Assembly: GCA_910588215.1 (NCBI GenBank)
Contig: CAJUQJ010000019.1
Location: 1-64,000, forward strand
Reading direction: 5' to 3'
DNA: 64,000 nucleotides
DNA from: an uncultured Lachnospiraceae bacterium
GTDB lineage: Bacteria; Bacillota; Clostridia; Lachnospirales; Lachnospiraceae
The position numbers and the translations under genes are program-made. The stretch's first letter is position 1. The number at the start of each line of letters is the position of its first letter. Shown one piece after another: positions 42,096-50,745 of the stretch. Below the pieces are notes generated by a model. That model was not told the DNA's origin, searched no databases, and saw only the letters and a program-made list of their open reading frames with translations.

Positions 42096-43070
42096 ATGGA
42101 TTTTATAGAAGAGATGAAGAACAAGGTATTGCGGGGAGAGCAGATTGACAGAGAAGAGGCACTGCGGCTTTCGGAAGAACCGTCAGACAGGCTGCGGGAG
42201 GCTGCGGAGGAGATCAGAAGGAAAGTATGCGGAGACGGATTTGACATATGCACGATCGTGAATGCTAAGTGCGGCAGGTGCTCGGAGGACTGCAAGTATT
42301 GTGCCCAGAGTGCCCATTACCAGACAGCATGCGATCAGAGTTATCCGCTGCTTTCTGCGGAGGAACTGCTGGACGGCGCCAGGCGCAGCGCCCGGCAGGG
42401 CGTGCTGCGGTATTCGATCGTTACATCCGGCAGGCGGCTTTCCGATGCGGAAGTGGAACAGGTGTGCGGGAGTATTCGCAAGATCAAGGCGGAGACTTCC
42501 ATAGAGGTGTGTGTTTCCCTGGGGCTGCTGGATGAAACGCAGTTTCATAGGATCAGAGAGGCAGGGGCATCCAGAGTGCACTGTAATCTGGAGACCTCGG
42601 CCCGCTATTTTCCTTCGGTCTGTACGACGCATACCTATGCGGAGAAGATAGAGACGCTGCTGGCGGCAAAACGGGCCGGATTATCTGTCTGTTCCGGTGG
42701 CATCCTGGGATTGGGGGAGACCATGGAGGACCGGATTGATATGGCGCTGACGGTAAGAGAACTGGGCGTGAGATCCGTTCCTGTAAATTTATTGAACCCG
42801 ATCATGGGAACACCTTATGAAAAGAACGCGCCTCTGACCAATGAGGAAGCGTGCCTGTGTGTGGCTCTTTTCCGGTTCCTGCTTCCTGACGCATCCATCC
42901 GGCTGGCCGGTGGAAGAGGACTGCTGGGGGACAAGGGGGAGGCATGTTTCCGGAGCGGTGCCAATGCGGCGATATCGGGCGATATGCTTACTACGGCGGG
43001 TATCACGGTAGCGACGGATAGAGAGATGCTTCATAATTTAGGATTTGAGGTGAAGAGAAACGATGGCTAA
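42096..43070 (+). CDS. bioB: Biotin synthase
   Basis: A 324-residue radical-SAM enzyme that inserts sulfur into dethiobiotin. CSEDCKYC supplies C62, C66 and C69 for the 4Fe-4S/SAM cluster, and CAQSAHY follows. NLETSARYFPSVCTTHTY and GGILGLGETMEDRIDMALTVRELG are standard BioB blocks, and RLAGGR near the end carries the Arg ligand of the 2Fe-2S cluster. Length is normal. AGAGAGGAAAAGC precedes the ATG, and the stop overlaps bioD by eight bases. Confidence 0.95.
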   Translation: MDFIEEMKNKVLRGEQIDREEALRLSEEPSDRLREAAEEIRRKVCGDGFDICTIVNAKCGRCSEDCKYCAQSAHYQTACDQSYPLLSAEELLDGARRSARQGVLRYSIVTSGRRLSDAEVEQVCGSIRKIKAETSIEVCVSLGLLDETQFHRIREAGASRVHCNLETSARYFPSVCTTHTYAEKIETLLAAKRAGLSVCSGGILGLGETMEDRIDMALTVRELGVRSVPVNLLNPIMGTPYEKNAPLTNEEACLCVALFRFLLPDASIRLAGGRGLLGDKGEACFRSGANAAISGDMLTTAGITVATDREMLHNLGFEVKRNDG

Positions 43071-43782
43071 GAAGATTTTTATTACCGGCACGGGTACGGA
43101 TGTGGGCAAGACCTTCGTGACAGGCCTGATCGTGAAGAAGTTAAAGGAAAACGGCATAAAAGCCGCCTACTATAAAGCGGCCATGAGCGGGAATGTGAGA
43201 GCCGGAGAAGACGTGCTGCTGCCTGGCAATGAGTGGATGAAGGCGGGGACTCTTCTGCCCGGAGACGCCCTGCACGTGCAGACTGTGTCGGGGATCGAAC
43301 AGCCTGTTGGGCAGATGTGTCCATACGTCTATGAGAAGGCAGTCTCACCCCATCTTGCTTCGAGGATCGAGGGTGGGCCGGTAGTTTTGGAAGAAGTGGT
43401 GCGGGGATTTGAAGCAGTCTGCAGCCGATATGATTTTGTTACCATGGAGGGCAGTGGCGGCATTCTGTGTCCCCTATGCTTTGATGAACGGGAACTGTGG
43501 CTGGAGGATGTAGTCAGAGAAATGGGTTTGTCCAGTCTGATCGTGGCGGATGCAGGGCTTGGCACCATCAACAGTGTGGTGTTGACGGTCGAATATATGC
43601 GGGCGAAATGCCTTCCGGTGAAGGGCATCATCTTCAACCGTTTTCATCCGGGCAACAGGATGGAGGAAGACAACCTGCGTATGTGCGAGTACAGAACGAA
43701 GCTGCCGGTGCTGGCCAGTGTGGAAGAAGGGTGCATAGATCTTCCCATGGAGATCGCAAAGCTGACGGCACTGTATGAGTAA
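43063..43782 (+). CDS. bioD: Dethiobiotin synthetase
   Basis: A 239-residue ATP-dependent carboxylase closing the ureido ring of dethiobiotin from 7,8-diaminopelargonate. P-loop GTGTDVGKT at residues 9-17, substrate-side YYKAAMSGN and MEGSGGILCPL (the equivalent of EGAGG). Begins inside bioB, so coupled translation is likely. The gap to bioA (about 120 bases) is occupied by leader repeat A copy 2. Confidence 0.93.
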   Translation: MAKKIFITGTGTDVGKTFVTGLIVKKLKENGIKAAYYKAAMSGNVRAGEDVLLPGNEWMKAGTLLPGDALHVQTVSGIEQPVGQMCPYVYEKAVSPHLASRIEGGPVVLEEVVRGFEAVCSRYDFVTMEGSGGILCPLCFDERELWLEDVVREMGLSSLIVADAGLGTINSVVLTVEYMRAKCLPVKGIIFNRFHPGNRMEEDNLRMCEYRTKLPVLASVEEGCIDLPMEIAKLTALYE

Positions 43783-43805
43783 AGATGAATGTCAAGAAGG
43801 AGATA

Positions 43806-43909
43806 AGATTGAAAATTAAAATTTTCAATCGCGAGATTTGTGTCTGCGCGTTGCTTGCCACAAACTCGTTTATGCGCAAAAAGCAGCGCAGAAATGGAGA
43901 AAACGATGA
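43806..43909 (+). repeat. Leader repeat A, copy 2 (two-hairpin element ending in RBS and ATG)
   Basis: 103 of 104 bases identical to 17141-17244. It sits between bioD and bioA and supplies ATGGAGAAAACG before the bioA start, just as copy 1 does for the GH3 gene. The only difference (GAGAGAACG versus GAGAAAACG) falls in the RBS-start spacer. Confidence 0.85.
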
Positions 43910-45102
43910 TCTGGTATCCTTATGAACAGATGAAAACAATGCGAGAACCATTTCGGATCATAGATGCGGAAGGTGTATGGCTGAAAACGCCGGATCGGGA
44001 GATGATCGACTCGATCTCATCCTGGTGGAGTATGATCCATGGGTACAAACATCCGGCACTGACGGCGGCCATCAAGGATCAGGCCGACAAGTTTTCCCAT
44101 GTGATGTTAGGAGGGCTGACACATGAACCGGTGCAGCGGTTGTCCGATAAGCTGCAGAGTATCCTGCCGGGAAATCTGGACTACTGTTTTTTCTCTGATT
44201 CCGGGAGCGTTGCCGTGGAAGTGGCGTTGAAAATGGCACTCCAATATTATGTAAACCAAGGAGAGCGGCAGAGGACAAAAGTACTCTCTTTGACGCATGC
44301 TTACCATGGGGATACCTTTAAGACCATGGAAGTGGGGGACGACGAGGACTATCATTTCATCCTGGAGGTGTACGGGGAGAAGAGAACGGTGCTTCATATC
44401 CCCACGGAGATTCCGGCTTTGGAAGCGGCCTTTGAGAAATATCACGAGGAGTTGAATTGCTTCATTGTAGAGCCGCTGTTACAGGGGGCAGGCGGTATGC
44501 GCATGTATGATATCTCCTTTTTGGAACGGGCGAGGCAGCTGTGTGATCGCTACGGGGTGCTGCTGATCTTTGATGAGGTAGCCACGGGCTTCGGTCGTAC
44601 CGGCAACCGTTTCGTGGCGGATCTGATACAGCCGGATATTCTGGTGCTTGGCAAGGCACTGACGGGCGGCTATATCGGCCATGCGGTTACCGTGGCTGAC
44701 CAAAAGGTATTTGACGGTTTCTACAGTGATGATCCCGAGAAGGCGCTGATGCATGGGCCTACTTTTATGGGAAATGCACTTGCCTGCAGCGTAGCCCTGA
44801 AATCCATTGAGATATTTGAGCAGGAAGATTATATGGCGAAGATCCGCCGCATCGAAGCGATCACCAGACGGGAAATGGAAGGCTTTGAAGCTCCGGAGAT
44901 CAGGGAGGTACGGATCATGGGCGGCTGCGTGTGCGTGGAGGTGAAAGATGCCGTCTGCCTAAAAGGTTACCAGCGGTTCGCTTATGAGCAGGGGGTGTTT
45001 GGCAGACCTTTCTTAAATTGCATGTATGCCATGGTGCCTTATATCATCTCGGAGGAAGAGTTGGTGCGAGTGCTTAGCACGATGAAAGAATGGTTTACAT
45101 AA
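43906..45102 (+). CDS. bioA: Adenosylmethionine-8-amino-7-oxononanoate aminotransferase
   Basis: A 398-residue PLP enzyme that converts KAPA to 7,8-diaminopelargonate using SAM. Landmarks: WYPYEQMK at the start (substrate pocket), SSWWSMIHGYKHPAL, LTHAYHGDTF, LIFDEVATGFGRTG and LVLGKALTGGYIG with K250 as Schiff-base lysine. Start 43906 is taken because upstream in-frame codons belong to repeat A. Somewhat shorter than enterobacterial BioA (about 430) but complete. bioF, bioW, bioC and bioH are not in this operon, so KAPA may come from elsewhere in the genome or from neighbours. Confidence 0.93.
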   Translation: MIWYPYEQMKTMREPFRIIDAEGVWLKTPDREMIDSISSWWSMIHGYKHPALTAAIKDQADKFSHVMLGGLTHEPVQRLSDKLQSILPGNLDYCFFSDSGSVAVEVALKMALQYYVNQGERQRTKVLSLTHAYHGDTFKTMEVGDDEDYHFILEVYGEKRTVLHIPTEIPALEAAFEKYHEELNCFIVEPLLQGAGGMRMYDISFLERARQLCDRYGVLLIFDEVATGFGRTGNRFVADLIQPDILVLGKALTGGYIGHAVTVADQKVFDGFYSDDPEKALMHGPTFMGNALACSVALKSIEIFEQEDYMAKIRRIEAITRREMEGFEAPEIREVRIMGGCVCVEVKDAVCLKGYQRFAYEQGVFGRPFLNCMYAMVPYIISEEELVRVLSTMKEWFT

Positions 45103-45223
45103 AATAGAAACGGATAATTGTGCATTCTTTGTGAATTTTAGATAAACTATATCTTTTACGGCCCAAATGTGTTAAATTATTTGTTTAGAGAAATAATTAT
45201 ACGATAGAAAGAGGGCACATAGA

Positions 45224-46378
45224 ATGGCAAAGAACAAGACAACTCAGGCGAATGCGGGTACTGAGGTGAGTAAAAGCAAGGCAAAACGGGAAGAGCGCAG
45301 GAAGCAGGTACAGAAAGCGAAGCGGGAAGCACGGGCAGCCAGAATAGCTGGCATTGCAGTGGCGTTGATCGTTGGCGCGGCGATCGTGGTCGTAGTGGGT
45401 AAACAGTTGTATATCATGGCAATCCGCACGACTCCCGGAACGGAGTACAGTGCAGGGCTCACTGCGGACGGCAAGATTGAGAATGCCGATATGGCAACGG
45501 CGCTTACACTGGCTGATTATAAGAATATTTCCGTGCCGGAGGATGAGGTCGCGGCTACGCAGGAGGAAGTAGAGGATGAGATTGAGTCTATGCTGGAATC
45601 CTATAAGGAACTTAGTACGGATGCCGATCTGGTGATCGCCGACGGAGATGAAGTCAATATAGATTATGTAGGGACGGTTGACGGTGTCGAATTTGACGGT
45701 GGTAACAGCGGCGGTGCAGGTTATGATGTGGTCATCGGCTCCGGATCGCTCGTGGATGACTTCGAGCAGCAGCTGATTGGACACAAACCAGGAGATGAGC
45801 TGACGGTGGAGGTTACTTTCCCGGAGGACTATAATGAGGAAATGGCAGGCAAGGATGCCAGCTTTGCAGTGACGGTCAACGGTATCCAGAAGACGCCGGA
45901 ACTGACGGATGAGTTTGTAGCGGAGAATCTGGCGGATACCGAGGAGGTATCTACTGTGGCGGAATACCGGACGAAGGTTGAAGAGGATTTCCATAAGGAT
46001 CATCTGCAGGACTATCTGTCCGACTATGTGGTGGAGAATTCTACAGTCAATACTTACCCGTCCAAGTATTTAAAGGCAACGAAATCCATATTGAAATACG
46101 GTGATACGAATATGGGTATGGAAGATGAGGATGAGATCGCTTATGAGAAAGAACTGACTGAGCGAGCTAAGGAGCAGGTGAAGGAAGCCATGGTCTATCA
46201 GGCAATCTTTGAAGATGCCGGCCTTTCTTTTGACATCGATGCGTTTTTTGCAGAGCAGACTACGGAGGAGAGCAAGGAATACGCGGAAAGTATCAAAGAG
46301 ATGTACGGAGAAGGTTTCATAGCGCAGAGTGAGATGAGGAAGATGGCGATCGAACATCTGGTAGGATTATATCAGTAA
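45224..46378 (+). CDS. Membrane-anchored trigger-factor-like FKBP peptidyl-prolyl isomerase
   Basis: A 384-residue protein. Residues 1-40 are very basic (KREERRKQVQKAKREARAAR), 41-66 a membrane helix, then an extracytoplasmic part. About 135-225 form an FKBP domain (GDEVNIDYVGTVDGVEFDGG, SLVDDFEQQLIGHKPGDE, VTFPEDY), followed by a helical region like the trigger-factor C-domain (ELTDEFVAENL). It probably folds secreted proteins at the membrane, parallel to PrsA. GAAAGAGG precedes ATG 45224. It stands alone; its paralog tig is presumably elsewhere. Confidence 0.85.
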   Translation: MAKNKTTQANAGTEVSKSKAKREERRKQVQKAKREARAARIAGIAVALIVGAAIVVVVGKQLYIMAIRTTPGTEYSAGLTADGKIENADMATALTLADYKNISVPEDEVAATQEEVEDEIESMLESYKELSTDADLVIADGDEVNIDYVGTVDGVEFDGGNSGGAGYDVVIGSGSLVDDFEQQLIGHKPGDELTVEVTFPEDYNEEMAGKDASFAVTVNGIQKTPELTDEFVAENLADTEEVSTVAEYRTKVEEDFHKDHLQDYLSDYVVENSTVNTYPSKYLKATKSILKYGDTNMGMEDEDEIAYEKELTERAKEQVKEAMVYQAIFEDAGLSFDIDAFFAEQTTEESKEYAESIKEMYGEGFIAQSEMRKMAIEHLVGLYQ

Positions 46379-46488
46379 CGAAGTAAGATTTTTCATGACA
46401 AATGAGGACTATTTCGTGACATTTTTGCTGCAGGGGAAAAAGTTTGTGTTATGATAAGGTCAGACAGAGACAGACAAGGGGGATTGTT

Positions 46489-46926
46489 ATGTACATCAAT
46501 GATCTTGGCATGGAAAGAATTCCTTCTACAGGATGGACGGATAGAGTTTACGGCAGGCGGACAGGCAGCTATGCCGCAGAGATGAAGAAAGCGGTGGAGC
46601 GTCAGAAGACTTCCGTAACACCCACATTTGCTTCTGCCGGTGATGTTATCATCAAGGAGGCTTTTGAGAAAATGAAGACCGACCCGGAATGGGAAGAGAC
46701 GGTCATGAGTAAAGTGAAAGAATATTACAACAGCGGCGTGCAGTCAGGATATATCGGATGGACGGGGACAAATAGTCTGCCTGGTTATGGGTATACGCTG
46801 CAGAGCCTGCTCGGCAGTCAGAACGGTTATTCAACCTATGGAATGGGCAGCCTTGCGGCAGCCGCTTATGCTAATGTGATGAACAGCGCTTTTGGCAGCA
46901 GTTTGTTTGGCAGCTGGCAGCTGTGA
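46489..46926 (+). CDS. Small protein of unknown function
   Basis: A 145-residue protein with no signal peptide. Residues 1-25 (YINDLGMERIPSTGWTDRVY) are followed by a helix with KKAVERQKTS, a helical DVIIKEAFEKMK region and a Gly/Ser/Tyr-rich C-terminus (GYGYTLQSLLGSQNGYSTYG). The style resembles the 186-residue orphan at 31504. GGGGGATT precedes ATG 46489 and a terminator follows, so it is a single-gene unit. No family recognised. Confidence 0.6.
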   Translation: MYINDLGMERIPSTGWTDRVYGRRTGSYAAEMKKAVERQKTSVTPTFASAGDVIIKEAFEKMKTDPEWEETVMSKVKEYYNSGVQSGYIGWTGTNSLPGYGYTLQSLLGSQNGYSTYGMGSLAAAAYANVMNSAFGSSLFGSWQL

Positions 46927-46977
46927 AGACAGGATTTTGCGATAGAAGCGTGAGGAAGTAATTGTAAGAAGTGGGAT

Positions 46978-47025
46978 AAGAGCGTAAAGGATTGGGAAGC
47001 CAATAGTCTTTACGCTCTTCTTTTA
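46978..47025 (+). terminator. Rho-independent terminator
   Basis: AAGAGCGTAAAG and CTTTACGCTCTT form a 12-bp perfect stem with an 18-base loop, followed by CTTTTATT. Confidence 0.85.
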
Positions 47026-47056
47026 TTCCCGCGGGTAACGGCCAGGTTATTTATCC

Positions 47057-47095
47057 TTGTTATTTCATGACCGGGGACATATAATAATGAAATAA
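47057..47095 (+). promoter_or_regulatory. Promoter embedded in an inverted repeat, two-component operon
   Basis: TTGTTA (47057-47062), 17-base spacer, TATAAT (47080-47085). The pair is enclosed by TTATTTCAT (47060-47068) and ATGAAATAA (47087-47095), perfect 9-base arms 18 bases apart, a likely regulator site. Confidence 0.6.
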
Positions 47096-47122
47096 ATCCG
47101 GATTGCAGAGGCAGAAAGGTGT

Positions 47123-47875
47123 ATGGGAATGAACAGCAGAATCTTGATGGTGGAGGATGATCGGTCGATCAGCAGTATGGTAAAGGAGTATCTGGACAGC
47201 GAGGGATTTTTGACAGATGTGTTTTCCTGTGGGAAGGCTGCCGTACAGGCTTTATTAGATGGCGCGGGGTCTGCTTATGCATTGGTACTGATCGATTTGA
47301 TGCTGCCTGACATGAGCGGTATGGATGTGATCAAGGCGATCCGCAGGGACAGTTTGGTGCCGATCATTATACTGACGGCGAAAGATAATGACAAGGACAA
47401 GTCTCTGGGGTTGAATCTGGGGGCTGATGATTATGTGGTGAAGCCTTTTTCCTTAATAGAGCTGACAGCCAGGATCCGGGCAAATATCAGGCGGGCTGTT
47501 AGCGTGAAAGCATACAGTGCCGGTGTCGGGCGCGACACGGAGTACAAGGATGGAAAGAGCATTAGTGATGACCTGATCCGGTTTAGGGATTTGGAGATAA
47601 ATGTGACCAGGCATACGGTACGGGCAGGCGGAGTGATGGTGGAACTGACCCGCACCGAATTTGAGATCTTGAGCCTGTTGGCATCTCATCCGGGCCAGGC
47701 ATTCTCGAAGGAACGGCTGTATGAACGGATATGGAAGGAACCCTATTTTGGCAATGAAAATGTTCTGAATACCCATGTCAACAGACTGCGGGCGAAATTG
47801 AAGGCAGCTTCCGGGGAGGGAGCTGCGTACATTAAGACGCTTTGGGGGATCGGTTACAAAATGGAGGAAGCGTAA
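47123..47875 (+). CDS. OmpR-family response regulator
   Basis: A 250-residue regulator. Receiver domain with MVEDDRS and LVLIDLMLPD (D58), conserved TAKD and KPF later; winged-helix output from about 150 (VELTRTEFEILSLLASHPGQAFSKERLYERIW, VNRLRAKL). A spacer of about 30 residues between the domains is longer than usual. Starts at ATG 47123 after GAAAGG; ATG 47129 is an alternative. Its stop adjoins the kinase gene, and a bacitracin-type ABC exporter follows, so the set is probably a peptide-antibiotic response system. Confidence 0.92.
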   Translation: MGMNSRILMVEDDRSISSMVKEYLDSEGFLTDVFSCGKAAVQALLDGAGSAYALVLIDLMLPDMSGMDVIKAIRRDSLVPIIILTAKDNDKDKSLGLNLGADDYVVKPFSLIELTARIRANIRRAVSVKAYSAGVGRDTEYKDGKSISDDLIRFRDLEINVTRHTVRAGGVMVELTRTEFEILSLLASHPGQAFSKERLYERIWKEPYFGNENVLNTHVNRLRAKLKAASGEGAAYIKTLWGIGYKMEEA

Positions 47876-48868
47876 ATGACTGTCTTAGCTGTAATAGCGG
47901 CCGCACTGTTTGGCCTGCTGTATCTTCGGGAATGGGATGCCAACAGAAGGCTTAACAGGGAACTTGTCTATGTGACGAAGCGGATCGGTGAGCTGATGAG
48001 CGCGGAAGGTGATGGATATGTGCTCCTGCCTTCTACCGATTGGGGTATCCGGGAACTGACGGCACAGTTGAATCGCCTGTTAGAGAACTTCTATCGGCAA
48101 AAAGCCGAGGACCGCCGAGCTAGGCTGGCCATGATGCAGGTGCTGACCAACATATCTCATGATCTGCGGACGCCGCTCACGGTCTTGAAGGGGTACAGTG
48201 AGCTGCTGGCGGGCAGGATGAAGAAGCGTGATCTGCAGAAAGTAGAAAAAATGGCGGCAAAGATCGAGGAGAAGACCGATGAGCTGGTGGCTGTCATCGA
48301 ACAGTATTTTACGATGTCCAAGTTGGAATCGGGGGATATGTGTGTTGCGCTGCAAAGGATAGATCTGACCAGATTGTGCCGAGAAGTGATGCTGGAATAT
48401 TATGACATCCTGGAAAAGGCGCGGTACGAAGTAGAGATTCAGGTGTGTGGAGAGCCGGTGTTTGTCTGCGGAGATGAGGCGGCACTCATCAGAATCTTGA
48501 AAAATCTCATAGAAAATGCAATAAAGCACGGCGGTGACGGGAGATTTCTCGGTATCCGCCTGCAGTGTTTTACCGGGGAGACTGTGATCGAAGTGGAAGA
48601 CCACGGCAAGGGGATCACTGACAGGGAGCAGGAATTGGTGTTTGACCGCAATTATACCACTGCGAGGAAAGGCAGCGGAAGCGGTTTGGGGCTGGCGATC
48701 GCCAGGGAACTTGCCCTGCGGATGGGAGCAAAGCTGCAGGTTGAGAGTGAACCCGGTGTGAGGACGCTCTTCAGGGTAATATTCACATCCGCTTCCGTAA
48801 AGCATTCTGAACCTTCTTCACGGGCGTCTGTTTCAGGGAAGACAGGAGACACAGACAGGAGATGTTAG
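47876..48868 (+). CDS. Sensor histidine kinase
   Basis: A 330-residue kinase with a single N-terminal membrane helix (VLAVIAAALFGLLYL) and essentially no extracellular sensor, then a helical linker, HisKA with NISHDLRTPL (H95), and HATPase_c with KNLIENAIKHG, VEDHGKGI and GSGLGLAIARELA. Kinases of this small type in lantibiotic or bacitracin defence are known to depend on the ABC transporter to sense the drug. It starts directly at the regulator stop. A weakly conserved C-terminal tail of about 25 residues follows the ATPase. Confidence 0.9.
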   Translation: MTVLAVIAAALFGLLYLREWDANRRLNRELVYVTKRIGELMSAEGDGYVLLPSTDWGIRELTAQLNRLLENFYRQKAEDRRARLAMMQVLTNISHDLRTPLTVLKGYSELLAGRMKKRDLQKVEKMAAKIEEKTDELVAVIEQYFTMSKLESGDMCVALQRIDLTRLCREVMLEYYDILEKARYEVEIQVCGEPVFVCGDEAALIRILKNLIENAIKHGGDGRFLGIRLQCFTGETVIEVEDHGKGITDREQELVFDRNYTTARKGSGSGLGLAIARELALRMGAKLQVESEPGVRTLFRVIFTSASVKHSEPSSRASVSGKTGDTDRRC

Positions 48869-48948
48869 AAAAAAGTTAGATTTCCGGCATGGAAAAGAGA
48901 ACTCTGTGCTGTATACTGCTGCTTAAACGACGAGAGGAGGCATACAGG

Positions 48949-49863
48949 ATGGATCATATGATCGTGATGCATGATCTGCGGAAAAGCTATAAGGGTAAAG
49001 TCGCTGTAGACGGCGTAAACATCCATGTGAAGGAAGGTGAGATCTATGGGTTCGTCGGGCCAAACGGGGCGGGTAAGAGCACGGTGATGAAAATGCTGCT
49101 GAACCTGACGCGTCCTGACAGTGGTGATATCACCATTTGGGGTAAAAAGATGGAGGAGGAGAGTTCTGAATGTCTAAAGCGCATCGGTTCCATTATCGAA
49201 AGTCCATATTTCTATGAAAAGATCACAGGGAGACAGAATCTGGAGCTGCACTGTGAATACATGGGGTTCCACAATAAGGAGCGGATTGATGAGGTACTGC
49301 AGCTGGTGGATTTGCGGGATATCGAGGGGAAGACAGTCTCCCATTATTCTATGGGGATGAAACAGCGGCTGGCCATCGCACGGGCGATTCTGGCCAGACC
49401 GGAGCTGCTGGTCCTGGACGAGCCAATCAATGCACTGGATCCGGAAGGAATCCGGGAGATGAGGACGCTTTTCAAACGAATCAATCAGGAATGCGGGACT
49501 ACGATCTTGATCTCCAGCCATATCTTATCGGAGGTGGAGCAGATCGCGGATACGATAGGGATCATCCAGAATGGCAGGCTGCTGCAGGAAACTGCCATGT
49601 CCGAGATACACAAGTACCAGAAGGACTTCATTGAACTGGAAGTGGAAGAGGCGAGCCGTGCGGGCTGCCTGCTGGAAGAGAAGCTGGGGATCAGGGATTT
49701 CAAGATGATCACGGAGGATGTGATAGAGATTTATGACTCTGCGGCATCGGTGAATGAGATCGCGACTGTTCTGGTGCGGGAGCAGGTTATGTTCTTGGGG
49801 ATTGGCAGGAAGCAGAAGTCACTGGAGGATTATTTCTTTCATGTGATCACGGAAGACGAATAG
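48949..49863 (+). CDS. ABC transporter ATPase, BcrA/lantibiotic-immunity type
   Basis: A 304-residue ATPase. Walker A GPNGAGKST, signature HYSMGMKQRLAIARA, Walker B LLVLDEPINALDP and switch SSHILSE. The C-terminal 80 residues (after about 215) are the extension seen in BcrA/NisF-like exporters. GAGGAGG lies 9 bases before ATG 48949. It partners with the permease downstream and is placed after the OmpR/kinase pair, so it probably removes a membrane-active peptide; the actual substrate is unknown. Confidence 0.9.
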   Translation: MDHMIVMHDLRKSYKGKVAVDGVNIHVKEGEIYGFVGPNGAGKSTVMKMLLNLTRPDSGDITIWGKKMEEESSECLKRIGSIIESPYFYEKITGRQNLELHCEYMGFHNKERIDEVLQLVDLRDIEGKTVSHYSMGMKQRLAIARAILARPELLVLDEPINALDPEGIREMRTLFKRINQECGTTILISSHILSEVEQIADTIGIIQNGRLLQETAMSEIHKYQKDFIELEVEEASRAGCLLEEKLGIRDFKMITEDVIEIYDSAASVNEIATVLVREQVMFLGIGRKQKSLEDYFFHVITEDE

Positions 49864-49961
49864 ATTTGTCTGGCGTAAAGGAAGGCAGCTATAATGTGAA
49901 ACGCTGCTTAGATCAGAAGCAGTCGGAAACAGGAAATAGGAGAAAGCGAGGAAGAAAGAGC

Positions 49962-50648
49962 ATGACTATACAACACTTGATAAGACTGGAATTAAAGAAA
50001 ACACCTTTCTGGAAGTATACCCTGCTTTCGGCGCTGGCAATTGTTCTGGGGATATTTTTTCTGCTTGCGTCGATTACGGATTCTTCCGACACCGTGCACG
50101 ACTTTAACAATGCTTTCCAGTCAGCGGAGATGATATTCGCCTGTATTTTCATTGTTTTCTTTGCGGTGCTGAACGGGGAGCTGGTCATCAGCGAGTATAA
50201 TAACAGGACGATTCTTCTGATGTTCACTTATCCAGTGGACAAGAAAAAGATGATCGCGGCAAAGCTGATTGTGATCACACTTTTTATCGTGCTCTCTCTG
50301 GCGGTCGGATATACGTGCTGCGGGCTGTTCCTGGTAGGGATCGACAGGAAATTCAATCTGCTCGCGGATACCTTCTCGGCAGCCGTCCTGCGGTATTTTA
50401 TAGTGAGGTCGGTGACGACGATCGTGGTATTTTGCTGTCTGGGACTTTGGACTTTTGCGGCGGGAATGCTCAGGAAATCGGTTACGGTGACGATCGTCAG
50501 TTCGATGCTTTTTATCTTGTTAAGACAGTTGGTCATTGCCTCTGGCAGAGAGCCGCGGGAGAGTCCGGGCGTGGTGCTTGTGGCAGCTATGATCACGGCA
50601 GTGTCTTTATGGTTTACTTTCAGGAGGAAGATTACGGAGCTGGAGTGA
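49962..50648 (+). CDS. ABC-2-type permease, BcrB/lantibiotic-immunity type
   Basis: A 228-residue membrane protein with six predicted helices; starts with a short amphipathic IRLELKKTPFWKYTLLS and contains SEYNNRTILLMFTYPVDKKKMIAAKLI, the cytoplasmic coupling loop common in this family. ATG 49962 follows GAGGAAGAAAGAG; the in-frame codons from 49866 are charged and not used. Forms the exporter with the preceding ATPase. Only one permease is present, so it should act as a homodimer. Confidence 0.82.
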   Translation: MTIQHLIRLELKKTPFWKYTLLSALAIVLGIFFLLASITDSSDTVHDFNNAFQSAEMIFACIFIVFFAVLNGELVISEYNNRTILLMFTYPVDKKKMIAAKLIVITLFIVLSLAVGYTCCGLFLVGIDRKFNLLADTFSAAVLRYFIVRSVTTIVVFCCLGLWTFAAGMLRKSVTVTIVSSMLFILLRQLVIASGREPRESPGVVLVAAMITAVSLWFTFRRKITELE

Positions 50649-50745
50649 GACTGCCAGTGGACGGCTGGAGCCGGGCGATCTAACTGACTTTGTCTGTATA
50701 TTGTGACAGCGGCTCGTATTTTGGGACTGACAATTACAGTAGAAT

